DNA of 64,000 bases, taken from NCBI RefSeq assembly GCF_043555835.1, contig NZ_JBIGHV010000004.1, positions 584,557 to 648,556 of the forward strand, read 5' to 3'. The notes under the pieces were generated by a model. That model ran no database searches. It was not told the DNA's origin and saw nothing but the letters and a program-made list of their open reading frames with translations. Made by a program: the position numbers and the translations under genes. Below, piece after piece: positions 1-11,004 of the stretch. Source of the stretch: Pelomonas parva. GTDB taxonomy: Bacteria; Pseudomonadota; Gammaproteobacteria; Burkholderiales; Burkholderiaceae_C. The first letter of the stretch is position 1. Every line of letters begins with the position of its first letter.

Positions 1-1
1 C

Positions 2-406
2 CAGGCCCAGGAGGCCGCACCCACCTACGACGCCGCCAAGGCTCATTCCTGGGGCGCCAACGAGCAGGGCCTGCGCCCCTACACCTTCGTGCTGCTGAAG
101 ACCGGCCCCAAGCGCATGCCCGACGGCCCGGCGCGCACCGAGATGTTCCAGGGCCATTTCGCCAACATGACGCGGCTGGCCAAGGAGGGCCTGCTGGTGT
201 ACGCCGGCCCGCTGGACGGCAAGGACGGCCTGCGCGGCCTGTTCATCTTTGCGACCGCCGACCTGGAGGCCGCCCGCAAGGCCGTGGAGACCGACCCCGT
301 CATCGTCAACGGCGAGATGGTGGCCGAGCTGCACAAGCACTTCGGCTCGGCGGCGCTGCTGGCGGTGAACGAGTGGCATCCGAAGCTGATCAAGCCCAAG
401 CCCTGA
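2..406 (+). CDS. YciI-like protein, 5' end outside window
   Basis: The reading frame is open from base 2, so the gene starts upstream of the window; a GTG at 89 is internal to the conserved fold. The visible 134 residues hold a YCII-type ferredoxin-like domain (YTFVLLKTGP near the start, then a helix with GHFANMTRLAKEG and a strand RGLFIFATADLE). Family members are small, often enzyme-like proteins of mostly unknown substrate. The residues before the domain (QAQEAAPTYDAAKAH) look like the region just after a signal peptide, so the protein may be exported; the signal itself would lie off the edge. It ends 37 bases before the Hsp70 gene. Confidence 0.7.
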   Translation, partial: QAQEAAPTYDAAKAHSWGANEQGLRPYTFVLLKTGPKRMPDGPARTEMFQGHFANMTRLAKEGLLVYAGPLDGKDGLRGLFIFATADLEAARKAVETDPVIVNGEMVAELHKHFGSAALLAVNEWHPKLIKPKP

Positions 407-443
407 GCTACCCTTGCGCCCGTTTCAACGGGAGGCTTCTTCA

Positions 444-2156
444 ATGATCCTGGGCATCGACCTGGGCACCACGCACAGCGCGGCGGCGGTGTTTCGCGAC
501 GGCGCGTCCGTCCTCATCCCCAATGCCCACGGCGACTTTCTGACGCCGTCTGCCGTGGCGCTCGACGACCAGGGCCACACGCTGGTGGGCCTGGCCGCCC
601 GCGAGCGCGCCGGCCTGCATGCCGAGTCCACGGCGCTGGCTTTCAAGCGCTGGATGGGCAGCGACAAGAAGATCACGCTGCGCAGCGGTGCGCAGGTGAA
701 GGAACTGCGCGCCGAGGAGCTGTCGGCCCTCGTGCTGCAGACGATCAAGGCCGATGCCGAGGCCTTCCTCGGCGAGCCCGTGACCGAGGCCGTCATCACC
801 GTGCCGGCCTACTTCAACGAAGCGCAACGCCGTGCGACCCGAACGGCCGGCGAGATCGCCGGGCTGAAGGTCGAGCGCCTGCTCAATGAACCCACGGCCG
901 CCGGCCTGGCCTACGGGCTGCAGGAACGGCCCGAGCACAGCAGCTTCCTGATCTTCGACCTGGGCGGCGGCACCTTTGACGTGTCGGTGCTGGAGTATTT
1001 CGACGGCGTCGTCGAGGTGCGCGCCAGCGCCGGCGACACGCGCTTGGGCGGCGAGGACTTCAGCCGCGTCATCGCCCAGCTTTTTGCCAGGCAGTGCGAG
1101 ACGCTCAGCACCGAGGAGCGCCAGGCCTGGTTCGAGGGCGAGACGTGGTGGCGCCTGGCCGAGCAGGCCAAGCGCGACCTGGGCGAGCGCGACAGTGTGG
1201 AGGTCAGCACCGTCTGGCGCGAGCGCACGCTGGCCGCGACGCTGAGCCGCGCCGACTTCGAGGCTGCCTCGGCCGAACTGCTGCAGCGCCTGCGCCGCCC
1301 CATCGAACGCGCGCTGGCCGATGCCCAACTCGACCCCGCAGGCCTGGCCGAGGTCGTGCTGGTGGGCGGCGCGACTCGCATGCCCATGGTGCAGAAGCTC
1401 GTCACGCGCCTGTTCCAGCGCCTGCCGCTGCGCAAACTCGACCCCGACCTCGCCATTGCCATGGGCGCCGGTGTGCAGGCCGGCCTGAAGGCGCGCGACG
1501 CGGCGCTGGACGATGTCGTGCTGACCGACGTGATGCCGTATTCGCTGGGCATCATCGCGGCGGCCCAGGTCAACGGCCATTTCATGGCCGACCGCTTCTC
1601 GCCCATCATCGAGCGCAACACGCCGGTGCCGGTGTCGCGCGTGGAGCGTTATCACACGGTGGCCGACCAGCAGCGCCAGATCCTCATCGACGTGCGCCAG
1701 GGCGAGTCGCCGGTGGGCTCGGAGAACCTGAGCCTGGGCAAGCTGGAGATCCCGTTGAAGCCCGTGCCGGCGGGCGAGGCGGGCGTGGAAGTGCGCTTCA
1801 CCTACGACGCCAACGGCCTGCTCGAGGTCGAGGCCCACGAGACGCCCGGCGGCCAGCGCCACGAGCTGATCATCGAGAGCCAGGGCGCGCGCCTCACCCC
1901 CACCGAACTCGCCGCCACGCGCGAACGCCTGCAGGCGCTGAAGCGCCACCCGCGCGACGAGCAGGACAACCGCTACCAGATCGAGCGCGCCAAGCGCCTG
2001 TTCGAGGACCGCCTGGGCAACGACCGCGCGATGCTGCAGGACTGGCTGGGCGCCTTCGAGGCGGCGCTGCAGACGCAGGACGCACGCGTCATCCGCAGCG
2101 CCCGCCAGCAGTTCAAGGAAGCGCTGGACAGCATCGACACGTCGTTCAAATTCTGA
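444..2156 (+). CDS. hscC: Hsp70-family chaperone, HscC-type
   Basis: A 570-residue Hsp70 with a complete nucleotide-binding domain: phosphate 1 motif GIDLGTTHS at the N-terminus, VITVPAYFNEAQR near residue 125, the LNEPTAAGLAYG segment, phosphate 2 motif FDLGGGTFDVSV and the adenosine motif LVGGATRMP. The substrate-binding part is shorter than in DnaK, matching the HscC branch (about 556 residues in E. coli). The ATG at 444 follows GGAGG at 431-435; an in-frame ATG at 414 would only add ten unrelated residues. The next gene encodes a J-domain protein, which is the expected ATPase-stimulating partner. It acts in the cytoplasm on unknown clients. The pairing supports HscC over DnaK or HscA, since no iron-sulfur genes are near. 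Confidence 0.85.
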   Translation: MILGIDLGTTHSAAAVFRDGASVLIPNAHGDFLTPSAVALDDQGHTLVGLAARERAGLHAESTALAFKRWMGSDKKITLRSGAQVKELRAEELSALVLQTIKADAEAFLGEPVTEAVITVPAYFNEAQRRATRTAGEIAGLKVERLLNEPTAAGLAYGLQERPEHSSFLIFDLGGGTFDVSVLEYFDGVVEVRASAGDTRLGGEDFSRVIAQLFARQCETLSTEERQAWFEGETWWRLAEQAKRDLGERDSVEVSTVWRERTLAATLSRADFEAASAELLQRLRRPIERALADAQLDPAGLAEVVLVGGATRMPMVQKLVTRLFQRLPLRKLDPDLAIAMGAGVQAGLKARDAALDDVVLTDVMPYSLGIIAAAQVNGHFMADRFSPIIERNTPVPVSRVERYHTVADQQRQILIDVRQGESPVGSENLSLGKLEIPLKPVPAGEAGVEVRFTYDANGLLEVEAHETPGGQRHELIIESQGARLTPTELAATRERLQALKRHPRDEQDNRYQIERAKRLFEDRLGNDRAMLQDWLGAFEAALQTQDARVIRSARQQFKEALDSIDTSFKF

Positions 2157-2158
2157 GC

Positions 2159-3745
2159 ATGTGGGAACAGGACTGGGCCCTGCTGGGCATTGAACCGACG
2201 ACCGAGCTGGCCGCGATCAAGAAGGCCTATGCGCTGAAACTGAAGGTTACGCGGCCGGATGACGATGCCGAGGCCTACCAGGCGCTGCGCGGGGCCTATG
2301 AGCGCGCGCAGCAATGGGCGAGGTGGCAGCACGAGAACCCCGGCGAGGCAGCGGCCGTTGCCGAACCGCGAGCGCCCGAGGAGCAGGCGGCGCCTGCTGA
2401 AGAGCCGCCGGTGCCGGAACATGTCGTCACGCCGAAGCACCTCACCGACGAGTTGGAGCTGCTGTGGCGGCGCAGCGGCGAGGCGGCGCTGATGCACGGC
2501 TGGGCGGACGCCCGCCGCGAACTGGACCAGCAGCCGCTGAGCCGGCAGGTCGAGTTCTCCGCCGCGTTCGCGCGTTGGGCACTGGGCCTGCCCAGCCTGC
2601 CCGACGCGTTCCTGAAGGCACTGGAGGCGCACTTCGGCTGGCTGAACGACTTCCGCACCGAGCGCCAGTTGGGCACCGAGCTGGCCCATGCGCTGCACGA
2701 GGCGTTCGACGAGCGGCTGCGGCCTGCCCCCATCCCCGAGCCCGTGCGCGAGCTGGGCGCGCCGCTGCAGCGGCTGGATACGCTGCGCCAGAGCGGTGGC
2801 GCCTGGTGGCGGCTGCAGTTGCTGCTGCTGTTGCTGCAGCCCACGCTGGTACGCGGCCAGAGCCTGCTGGGGGCGCAGTGGCTGCGCAAGCTGGGGCTGG
2901 ACATGCACGCCCAGCGCCTGCTGGACGAAGGCATCAAGCGTGGCCTGTGGCTGCGCGTGGGGCTGGCCGGCACGCTGTGCTTCGGCGCCGGGCTGCTGGT
3001 CTTCGGCGACGCGATCATCGCTGGCGCCCATCTGCTGGGCTGGCTGCTGGGCACCGGCGCCGTCATGGTGGCGGGCCTGCTCGTCGCGTCGCTGATCCAC
3101 ACGGGGCCCGCCCTGACTCACGGCCAGAAGCGCCTGGCGCTGCCGCTGGAGCGCTGGCGGCAACACGGCATGCAGCCGGTGCTGGGCCTGGTGTGGCTGT
3201 TGTTTGCGGCCTGGCTGGCTTGGCTGACCCCCGATGCCGACGGGGCTGCGGTCGGCCTGCTGGCGTTGATCCCCGCGTGGCTGATCGAGCCGGCGGCCTG
3301 GCTTTTCGGCCTCGCGGGCCTGGTGGCTGCCTGGCCGCTGCTGCCGCTGCACGGTTGGGTGGTGGCCGGCCTGTCGCCGCTGGTGGGCTTTGTGTTCGCG
3401 ATGGCGCTGGGGGCCTGGCTGCCGCTGCCCAGCTGCCTGCTGGTGGGCACCGCCTGGATGCTGCTGGCCGCGGCCGTGCACGAGGAGCGCGTGCGTGCGA
3501 CCGGCCTGGCGCTGTGGCCGCTGCGCCCGATGCTGAACGCCCTGGCGCTGGCGCAGCGCTGGACCTACACGGTCGCGCTGCTGCCGCTGGCTTGTGCGGC
3601 CGCCTACGTCACGTTGAACGACGGGCCGATACGGGCCAGCACCGTCTTCCTGATCTGGGTGTTCGGCAACCTGCTGACGGCCTGGTTGCAGGACAAGGCC
3701 GAGGCCTGGGCGCTGAGGCAGCTGCCTGCGCCCGTGGGCGATTGA
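2159..3745 (+). CDS. Membrane-anchored J-domain protein, HscC partner candidate
   Basis: This 528-residue protein starts two bases after the Hsp70 stop codon. Its first 55 residues form a J-domain-like helical hairpin (WALLGIEPTTELAAIKKAYA, then YQALRGAYERAQQW). The loop that normally carries HPD reads RPD. A charged Ala/Glu/Pro-rich linker (about 60-110) and a long helical region follow. The C-terminal half (from about residue 265) contains several very hydrophobic segments, so the J-domain is probably held at the cytoplasmic face of the inner membrane. E. coli HscC works with the J-proteins DjlB and DjlC; this gene is analogous by position and by its short J-domain plus membrane tail. A larger reading frame extends upstream through hscC but has no coding logic. 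Confidence 0.75.
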   Translation: MWEQDWALLGIEPTTELAAIKKAYALKLKVTRPDDDAEAYQALRGAYERAQQWARWQHENPGEAAAVAEPRAPEEQAAPAEEPPVPEHVVTPKHLTDELELLWRRSGEAALMHGWADARRELDQQPLSRQVEFSAAFARWALGLPSLPDAFLKALEAHFGWLNDFRTERQLGTELAHALHEAFDERLRPAPIPEPVRELGAPLQRLDTLRQSGGAWWRLQLLLLLLQPTLVRGQSLLGAQWLRKLGLDMHAQRLLDEGIKRGLWLRVGLAGTLCFGAGLLVFGDAIIAGAHLLGWLLGTGAVMVAGLLVASLIHTGPALTHGQKRLALPLERWRQHGMQPVLGLVWLLFAAWLAWLTPDADGAAVGLLALIPAWLIEPAAWLFGLAGLVAAWPLLPLHGWVVAGLSPLVGFVFAMALGAWLPLPSCLLVGTAWMLLAAAVHEERVRATGLALWPLRPMLNALALAQRWTYTVALLPLACAAAYVTLNDGPIRASTVFLIWVFGNLLTAWLQDKAEAWALRQLPAPVGD

Positions 3746-3749
3746 AGGC

Positions 3750-4967
3750 TCAGCGCTTGTTCAGCACCTTCGGCACCGGGTTGGGACGCAGCCGGAACGC
3801 ATCCGGCAGCCCCGAGCCCAGCAGCGGGCGCAGGTAGAGGCGGAAGGCATCGGTCACGTCGGTGCCGGCCTCGTTGATGAAGTGGTCCTCCATCGTGCGC
3901 GTCTTGCCGGCCACGTCGGTGAGCGGCAGCAGCTCGTAGTCCACCGAGTAATAGCCCACGCGCTTGATGGCGACGGAACCGTCGCGGTCGCCGTGGAAGG
4001 CGTATTGCACGGCCTTCTCGCCCACCTCGCGGGCCTCGCGCTGGTCCACGTCGGACACGCAGCCGAGGAAGCTGCGCTGCAGGTAGCCGAAGGTGTCGCC
4101 GCGCACACGCTTGATGCCCAGCTTGGCCTTGATCTCCTCGCACAGCAGGTCGGCCAGCGCGCCGGTGCCGCTGAGCTGCACGTTGCCATGCGCATCGCGC
4201 TCCAGGTCGCCGGCGAGCTTGGACAGCATGGGCGTGCCGCTCGCATCGTGGATGCCCTCGCTGACGGCGATGACGCAGCGGCCGTAGCGCTCGTAGGCGG
4301 CCTTGACGTCGCGCAGGAACTGCTCGGTGTCGAAGTGACGCTCGGGCAGATAGATGAGGTGGGGGCCGTCGTCGTCGAACTTCTTGCCGAGCGCTGCAGC
4401 GGCCGTCAGGAAGCCGGCATGGCGGCCCATGACGACGCCGACATAGATGCCGGGCAGCGACGCGTTGTCGAGGTTGGCGCCGGCAAAGGCCTGAGCGACA
4501 AAGCGCGCCGCCGACGCGTAGCCCGGCGTGTGGTCGTTGCCCACCAGGTCGTTGTCGATGGTCTTGGGGATGTGGATGGTGCGCAGCGGATAGTTCGCCG
4601 CAGCGGCCTCCTCGGAGACGATGCGCACGGTGTCGGACGAGTCGTTGCCGCCGATGTAGAAGAAGTGCGTGATGCCATGCGCCTTCAGCACCGTGAAGAT
4701 CTCGTGGCAGTAGGCCGCATCGGGCTTGTCGCGCGTGGAGCCCAGCGCTGACGACGGCGTGTTGGCCACCAGCTCCAGGTTGTGGCTGGTCTCCTGCGTC
4801 AGGTCGACGAAGTCCTCGTTGACGATGCCGCGCACGCCGTGGCGCGCGCCGTAGACCTTGCCCACCCCGGCCTGGCGGCGCGCTTCGAGCACGACGCCGA
4901 CGAGGCTCTGGTTGATGACGGCGGTGGGGCCGCCACCTTGGGCGACGAGGATCTTGGCGAGACTCAT
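3750..4967 (-). CDS. 6-phosphofructokinase, probably PPi-dependent
   Basis: A 405-residue PfkA-superfamily enzyme that phosphorylates fructose 6-phosphate at C1. The N-terminus AQGGGPTAVINQSL is the phosphate-donor loop. FYIGGNDSSDT replaces the GGDG of ATP-dependent enzymes, and the catalytic motif is PKTIDND, where the lysine in front of TIDND is typical of pyrophosphate users (ATP enzymes have glycine). Both changes point to PPi as donor, making the step reversible and usable in glycolysis and gluconeogenesis. The ATG at 4967 has GGAGCG just upstream on the minus strand and is preferred over an ATG 15 bases earlier. The gene converges on the J-protein gene with only four bases between stops. 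Confidence 0.85.
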   Translation of the reverse strand: MSLAKILVAQGGGPTAVINQSLVGVVLEARRQAGVGKVYGARHGVRGIVNEDFVDLTQETSHNLELVANTPSSALGSTRDKPDAAYCHEIFTVLKAHGITHFFYIGGNDSSDTVRIVSEEAAAANYPLRTIHIPKTIDNDLVGNDHTPGYASAARFVAQAFAGANLDNASLPGIYVGVVMGRHAGFLTAAAALGKKFDDDGPHLIYLPERHFDTEQFLRDVKAAYERYGRCVIAVSEGIHDASGTPMLSKLAGDLERDAHGNVQLSGTGALADLLCEEIKAKLGIKRVRGDTFGYLQRSFLGCVSDVDQREAREVGEKAVQYAFHGDRDGSVAIKRVGYYSVDYELLPLTDVAGKTRTMEDHFINEAGTDVTDAFRLYLRPLLGSGLPDAFRLRPNPVPKVLNKR

Positions 4968-5034
4968 GAACGCTCCTGGCATGTCGTGGGGACGGCGGAG
5001 TTTAGGGTTCCGCCGTGACGACGCAATCAGGTGT

Positions 5035-7251
5035 TCAACGCTTCATCCAGGCTTGCAGATCTTCAGCCGGCATGGGCTTGGCGAACAGCCAGCCCTGGCC
5101 TTCGTGGCAGCCCAGGCCGATCAGGTACTGGCGCTGCTCCTCGGTCTCGATGCCCTCGGCAATGACGGTCAGGCCCAGGCCGCGGCCGAGGTTGATGACC
5201 ATCTGTGCGATGGTCGAGCCCGCGGTGGAAGACTGCGCCTCCTGCACGAAGGCGCGGTCGATCTTGAGGCGGTCCACCTGCAGCTGGCGCAGCTGGCTGA
5301 GCGACGAGAAGCCGGTGCCGAAGTCGTCGATGGCGACGCTGAAGCCGAGCTGCTTGATGTCGGCCAGCACGCGCAGCACGAGGTCGGCGTCTTCCATGGC
5401 CATGGACTCGGTGATCTCCAGCTCGATGTGCTGCCCCTCGACGCCCGCGTCCTTCAGCGCGCGGGCCAGCGTGTCGATGAAGCCTGGGTGGCGGAACTGC
5501 GCCATCGAGATGTTGACCGCCATGCGGAAGCTGTCGTGGCCAAGCGCGCGCATCTTGGCCAGCTGCTGGCAGGCGGTGCGCACGACGAATTCTCCGATGG
5601 GGATGATGAGGCCGCTCTGCTCGGCCAGCGGGATGAACTGGTCCGGCGGGATGAAGCGGCCGTCCGTCGTGCGCCAGCGCAGCAGCGCCTCGGCGCCGAT
5701 GACGCGGCGGCTCTCCAGCTCGACCTGCGGCTGGTAGACGACGAAGAGCTGGCTCTCCTCAAAGCCGGTGCGCAAGCCCTTGAGCAGCTTGAAACGCTCG
5801 CGCGCGTCGCTGCCCATGGCGGCGGAAAAGTATTGGGATGAGCCGCGTTGCTGCTGCTTGGCTCGTTTGAGCGCGATCTGGGCGTCCAGCAGCAACTCGG
5901 AGCCGACGGCCGTCGATTCACCCAGGCGCACGAGGCCGGTGGTGGCCGACAGCTGCAGGCGCTCGCCGGCGACCATGAAGGGCTCGGTGAAGACCGCCTG
6001 CACGGTCTCCGGGCAGACCTTGCCATGCTCGCCCAGCACACCGAAGGTGTCGGCGCCGACGCGTGCCATGGCGGTGTTCAGGCCCAGCACCTCGGCCAAG
6101 CGGTGCACGACGGCCTGCAGCACCTGGTCGCCGAAGTGGTGACCGAAGGCGTCGTTGATGTCGGAGAAGTCGTCGATGTCGATCAGCGCGAGCGTGACAC
6201 CGGACGGGTCCTTGAGGTTCTTGTCGAGCAGCTCGACGAAGCGGTTGCGGTTGGGCAGGCGCAGCAGCGGGTCGTTGTAGGCCTGGTCCAGCAGCTGGCT
6301 GTACAGCACGACGTTCTCGAAGCCGACGGCGATGTTGGAGCAGAAGGCGCGCAGCAGTTGCTGGTCCAATTCGTCCAGCTCGCGGCCGACGTCGACCAGC
6401 GCCGCCATCGCGCGGCCGGGGCCCATGCCGAAGTACAGGCAGGTGCCGTCGTCGTAGAGGTTCTTCTGCTCGCGCAGGCAGCGCTCCAGCCGCTCGCGCA
6501 CGGCGGGGATCTTGACCTGTGCCAGCGGCCGGTCGATGAGGCCGCTGTACTGCCCCGCAGCAGCAACGATGCGGACCTCGCCCTGCGTGTCATTGCTGAC
6601 CTGGGCGCAGACCAGGCCCTCGGGCAGGATACCCAGCAGCGCGCACAGCTGCGTGACGACGCCCTCGGCGAAGCGCGACAGGCCGCGCATGCGCGACAGC
6701 GAGGTGCTGCTCTCGACGATCATCTCCAGCCCGCGGCGGTTGGCCTCCAGCGCGCAGATCTGGCGGTAGGAGCGCACGGCGGCGGTCAGCACCGTGTAGA
6801 GCCGCGTGCGAGTCAGCTCCGACTTTGTCTTGTAGTCGTTGATGTCATAGGCCTGCACCGTCTCGATCTCGGGCGCGTAGCCGGGCTGGCCGGTGCGCAG
6901 CACGATGCGCACGGCGTTCATGCGGCGCTCGTCGCGGATGTGCCGCACCAGCTGCAGGCCGGCGTCCTCGCTCTCCATGACGACGTCCAGCAGCACGACG
7001 GCGAGGTCTTCCTCGGTGCCGAGCACCTGGCGGGCCTGGGCGGCGGAGCTGGCGTGCAGGAAGACGAGCGGCTGGCCTTCGACGGTCAGGCCTTGCATGG
7101 CCAGCTCGGTGGCCTTGTGCACGTCACCATCGTCGTCGACGATGAGGATGCGCCAGGGCCGGTTCTGCGGGCGATGCTCGTGCTCGTTGTGCTCGGGGTC
7201 GTCGAGCAGTTCGAGCAGGTCGTCGTCAACGGCGGACGTTGTTTCTTGCAT
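5035..7251 (-). CDS. Receiver-DUF3369-GGDEF-EAL cyclic-di-GMP signalling protein
   Basis: A 738-residue multidomain protein. Residues about 34-160 are a response-regulator receiver (ILIVDDDGD, phospho-acceptor Asp near 89 in VVLLDVVME, Lys in NDYKTK). Residues about 175-325 look like the GAF-like DUF3369 region. A GGDEF-like domain (330-480) has the signature degenerated to GADTF near 399-403, so diguanylate cyclase activity is unlikely. The EAL domain (about 490-735) keeps EALLRW, the NISMAQF segment, ELEITES and IDDFGTGFSSL, so it should hydrolyse c-di-GMP. No hydrophobic segment is present; it is cytoplasmic. No cognate kinase is adjacent. An in-frame GTG at 7272 is an alternative start. 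Confidence 0.85.
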   Translation of the reverse strand: MQETTSAVDDDLLELLDDPEHNEHEHRPQNRPWRILIVDDDGDVHKATELAMQGLTVEGQPLVFLHASSAAQARQVLGTEEDLAVVLLDVVMESEDAGLQLVRHIRDERRMNAVRIVLRTGQPGYAPEIETVQAYDINDYKTKSELTRTRLYTVLTAAVRSYRQICALEANRRGLEMIVESSTSLSRMRGLSRFAEGVVTQLCALLGILPEGLVCAQVSNDTQGEVRIVAAAGQYSGLIDRPLAQVKIPAVRERLERCLREQKNLYDDGTCLYFGMGPGRAMAALVDVGRELDELDQQLLRAFCSNIAVGFENVVLYSQLLDQAYNDPLLRLPNRNRFVELLDKNLKDPSGVTLALIDIDDFSDINDAFGHHFGDQVLQAVVHRLAEVLGLNTAMARVGADTFGVLGEHGKVCPETVQAVFTEPFMVAGERLQLSATTGLVRLGESTAVGSELLLDAQIALKRAKQQQRGSSQYFSAAMGSDARERFKLLKGLRTGFEESQLFVVYQPQVELESRRVIGAEALLRWRTTDGRFIPPDQFIPLAEQSGLIIPIGEFVVRTACQQLAKMRALGHDSFRMAVNISMAQFRHPGFIDTLARALKDAGVEGQHIELEITESMAMEDADLVLRVLADIKQLGFSVAIDDFGTGFSSLSQLRQLQVDRLKIDRAFVQEAQSSTAGSTIAQMVINLGRGLGLTVIAEGIETEEQRQYLIGLGCHEGQGWLFAKPMPAEDLQAWMKR

Positions 7252-7377
7252 GGGGGAGAGGGCTCCGGGCACGTGACCACCACGGCTGCGGCAGCCCCGT
7301 CGAACAGGACACGCAAGCGTAGTGCATCCGTGGGAGCGCTGCCACGAAAAGCGCGGGCAAAAGCCCGCCTCTTCAGC

Positions 7378-9648
<2,271 letters not shown>

Positions 9649-9677
9649 GGCGAGATTGTCGTTGGGCAGGCCCAGAA

Positions 9678-9706
9678 AGCACAAAGCCCGCGCAGGGCGC
9701 GGGCTT
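9678..9706 (-). terminator. Intrinsic terminator of the cold-shock gene
   Basis: A perfect 10-bp stem (9684-9693 pairing with 9697-9706) closes a three-base loop. Read on the minus strand it is followed by TTTGTGCTTT. It lies between the cold-shock protein stop and ygiQ. Confidence 0.75.
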
Positions 9707-9732
9707 GGCTCAACGGCCGAAGCCGTGAGGGA

Positions 9733-9948
9733 TTACAGCGAACGGATGTTCGATGCTTGCAGACCCTTGGGGCCTTGCTTGACTTCGAATTCCACTTGCG
9801 CGCCTTCGGCGAGCGTGCGGAAGCCGCCGTTGTTCTTGATTTCGCTGTGGTGGGCGAACAGATCCTTGCTGCCGTCGGCCGGCGTGATGAAGCCGAAGCC
9901 CTTGCCGTCATCAAACCATTTGACGGTTCCGGTTTGCATGGTGCTCAT
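9733..9948 (-). CDS. CspA-family cold-shock protein
   Basis: A 71-residue single cold-shock domain. It carries KWFDDGKGFGFI (RNP1 region, aromatic residues for nucleic-acid stacking) and DLFAHHSEI (RNP2 region), with QVEFEVKQGPKGLQA near the end. It binds single-stranded RNA/DNA and acts as an RNA chaperone. An AAGGAA ribosome binding site lies seven bases before the first ATG, which is why MSTMQTG was chosen over the internal Met. It is preceded by about 130 bases free of genes, consistent with the long leader usual for csp genes, and followed by its own terminator, so it is probably monocistronic. Confidence 0.95.
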   Translation of the reverse strand: MSTMQTGTVKWFDDGKGFGFITPADGSKDLFAHHSEIKNNGGFRTLAEGAQVEFEVKQGPKGLQASNIRSL

Positions 9949-10084
9949 TTGAAATTTCCTTGGTGTCGTTGCTTGAATTCACCCGCAGCCCGAACGGCTG
10001 CGGCAAAACACAACACTCAAGATCAGACAGAACGGGCGATTCGGCCGGCGTTACTCGCCAACCGAACGGGGGATTGTAGCGGGC

Positions 10085-10309
10085 TCAGGCGTTCAGCAGG
10101 GCGTGAACCGCGATGACCTTGCCGCGGCCGCGCGCCGTGCCTCCGGCAACCCGGCTTTCCTCGAACACCTCGCAGGCGCAGTCGCGGCAGGCGCCGCAGG
10201 CCGTCGCCACCCGCAGGTCGTCCTGCAAGGCCTCGAAATTCGGGCAGCCGCTGGAGGCGGCAATCGCGATATCGCGATCAGAGACTCGGTGGCAGACGCA
10301 AACAATCAT
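10085..10309 (-). CDS. bfd: Bacterioferritin-associated ferredoxin
   Basis: A 74-residue protein with the [2Fe-2S] ligand pattern of Bfd: CVC at residues 4-6 and CGACRDC near 38-44. Bfd docks on bacterioferritin and passes electrons to the core so that iron can be released. The bacterioferritin gene lies divergently just across a 112-bp intergenic region with a Fur-box-like site. This matches low-iron induction of bfd. The ferredoxin has a somewhat longer Arg/Gly-containing tail than the E. coli protein (64 residues). Confidence 0.9.
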   Translation of the reverse strand: MIVCVCHRVSDRDIAIAASSGCPNFEALQDDLRVATACGACRDCACEVFEESRVAGGTARGRGKVIAVHALLNA

Positions 10310-10322
10310 GGGTGCGAAGTCT

Positions 10323-10345
10323 AATGCGAATCGGTCTCATTTGCA
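10323..10345. promoter_or_regulatory. Fur-box-like site between bfd and bfr
   Basis: An imperfect inverted repeat with arms AATGCGA (10323-10329) and TCTCATT (10335-10341), followed by TGCA. Six of seven arm positions pair, and the right half TCTCATTTGCA resembles well-known Fur box halves. It lies between the divergent bfd and bfr starts, where control by the iron regulator Fur is expected. Binding is inferred, not shown. Confidence 0.55.
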
Positions 10346-10421
10346 AAAAGAGCGGTTTTGCCGAGGGGCTTTCCCTGCCGATACTCCGGCAACTCTTCAC
10401 AAATACAGCAAGGAGGCCTCC

Positions 10422-10898
10422 ATGAAAGGCGACCCGCAAGTCATTGCCCACCTGAACGCCCAGCTCAAGCTGGAGCTGACCGCCATCAACCAGTACTTCC
10501 TGCATGCCCGCATGCTGAAGAACTGGGGCCTGATGAAGATGGCCAAGCACGAGTACGAGGAGTCCATCGAGGAGATGAAGCACGCCGACAAGCTCATCGA
10601 GCGCGTGCTGACGCTGGACGGCCTGCCCAACCTGCAGGACCTCGGCAAGCTCTACATCGGCGAGAACGCCATCGAGACGATGGAGTGCGACCTGAAGATC
10701 GAGAAGACCGGCTACACGCACCTGAAGGAGGCCATCGCCTACTGCGAGAGCGTGCGCGACTATGTCTCCCGCGAGCTGTTTGTGCAGATCCTGGACGACA
10801 CCGAAGAGCACATCGACTACCTGGAGACGCAGCTGGAGCTGGTGCAGACGGTGGGCGCGCAGAACTACCTGCAGTCGCAAATGGGCGACGCAAGCTGA
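10422..10898 (+). CDS. bfr: Bacterioferritin
   Basis: A 158-residue haem-containing ferritin that oxidises and stores iron in a 24-mer shell. The ferroxidase ligands are present: Glu in LELTAINQYF, the EEMKHADKLIER helix with Glu and His, Glu near 94, and DDTEEHIDYLE with Glu and His. The Met in EEMKHAD is the haem axial ligand, which separates it from haem-free ferritins. The ATG at 10422 follows a strong AGGAGG (10411-10416). The open frame extends further upstream but has no such site. Paired divergently with bfd. Confidence 0.95.
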   Translation: MKGDPQVIAHLNAQLKLELTAINQYFLHARMLKNWGLMKMAKHEYEESIEEMKHADKLIERVLTLDGLPNLQDLGKLYIGENAIETMECDLKIEKTGYTHLKEAIAYCESVRDYVSRELFVQILDDTEEHIDYLETQLELVQTVGAQNYLQSQMGDAS

Positions 10899-11004
10899 TC
10901 CAACGCTCCGGCCCGTGCCGGAAGTGACAGCGGGATAGTCCGGAGTAACGCAACCGGCCTCCCGCGCTCAATAGGGGCATGCAAGTTCTGCAGGCCCCTT
11001 TTTC

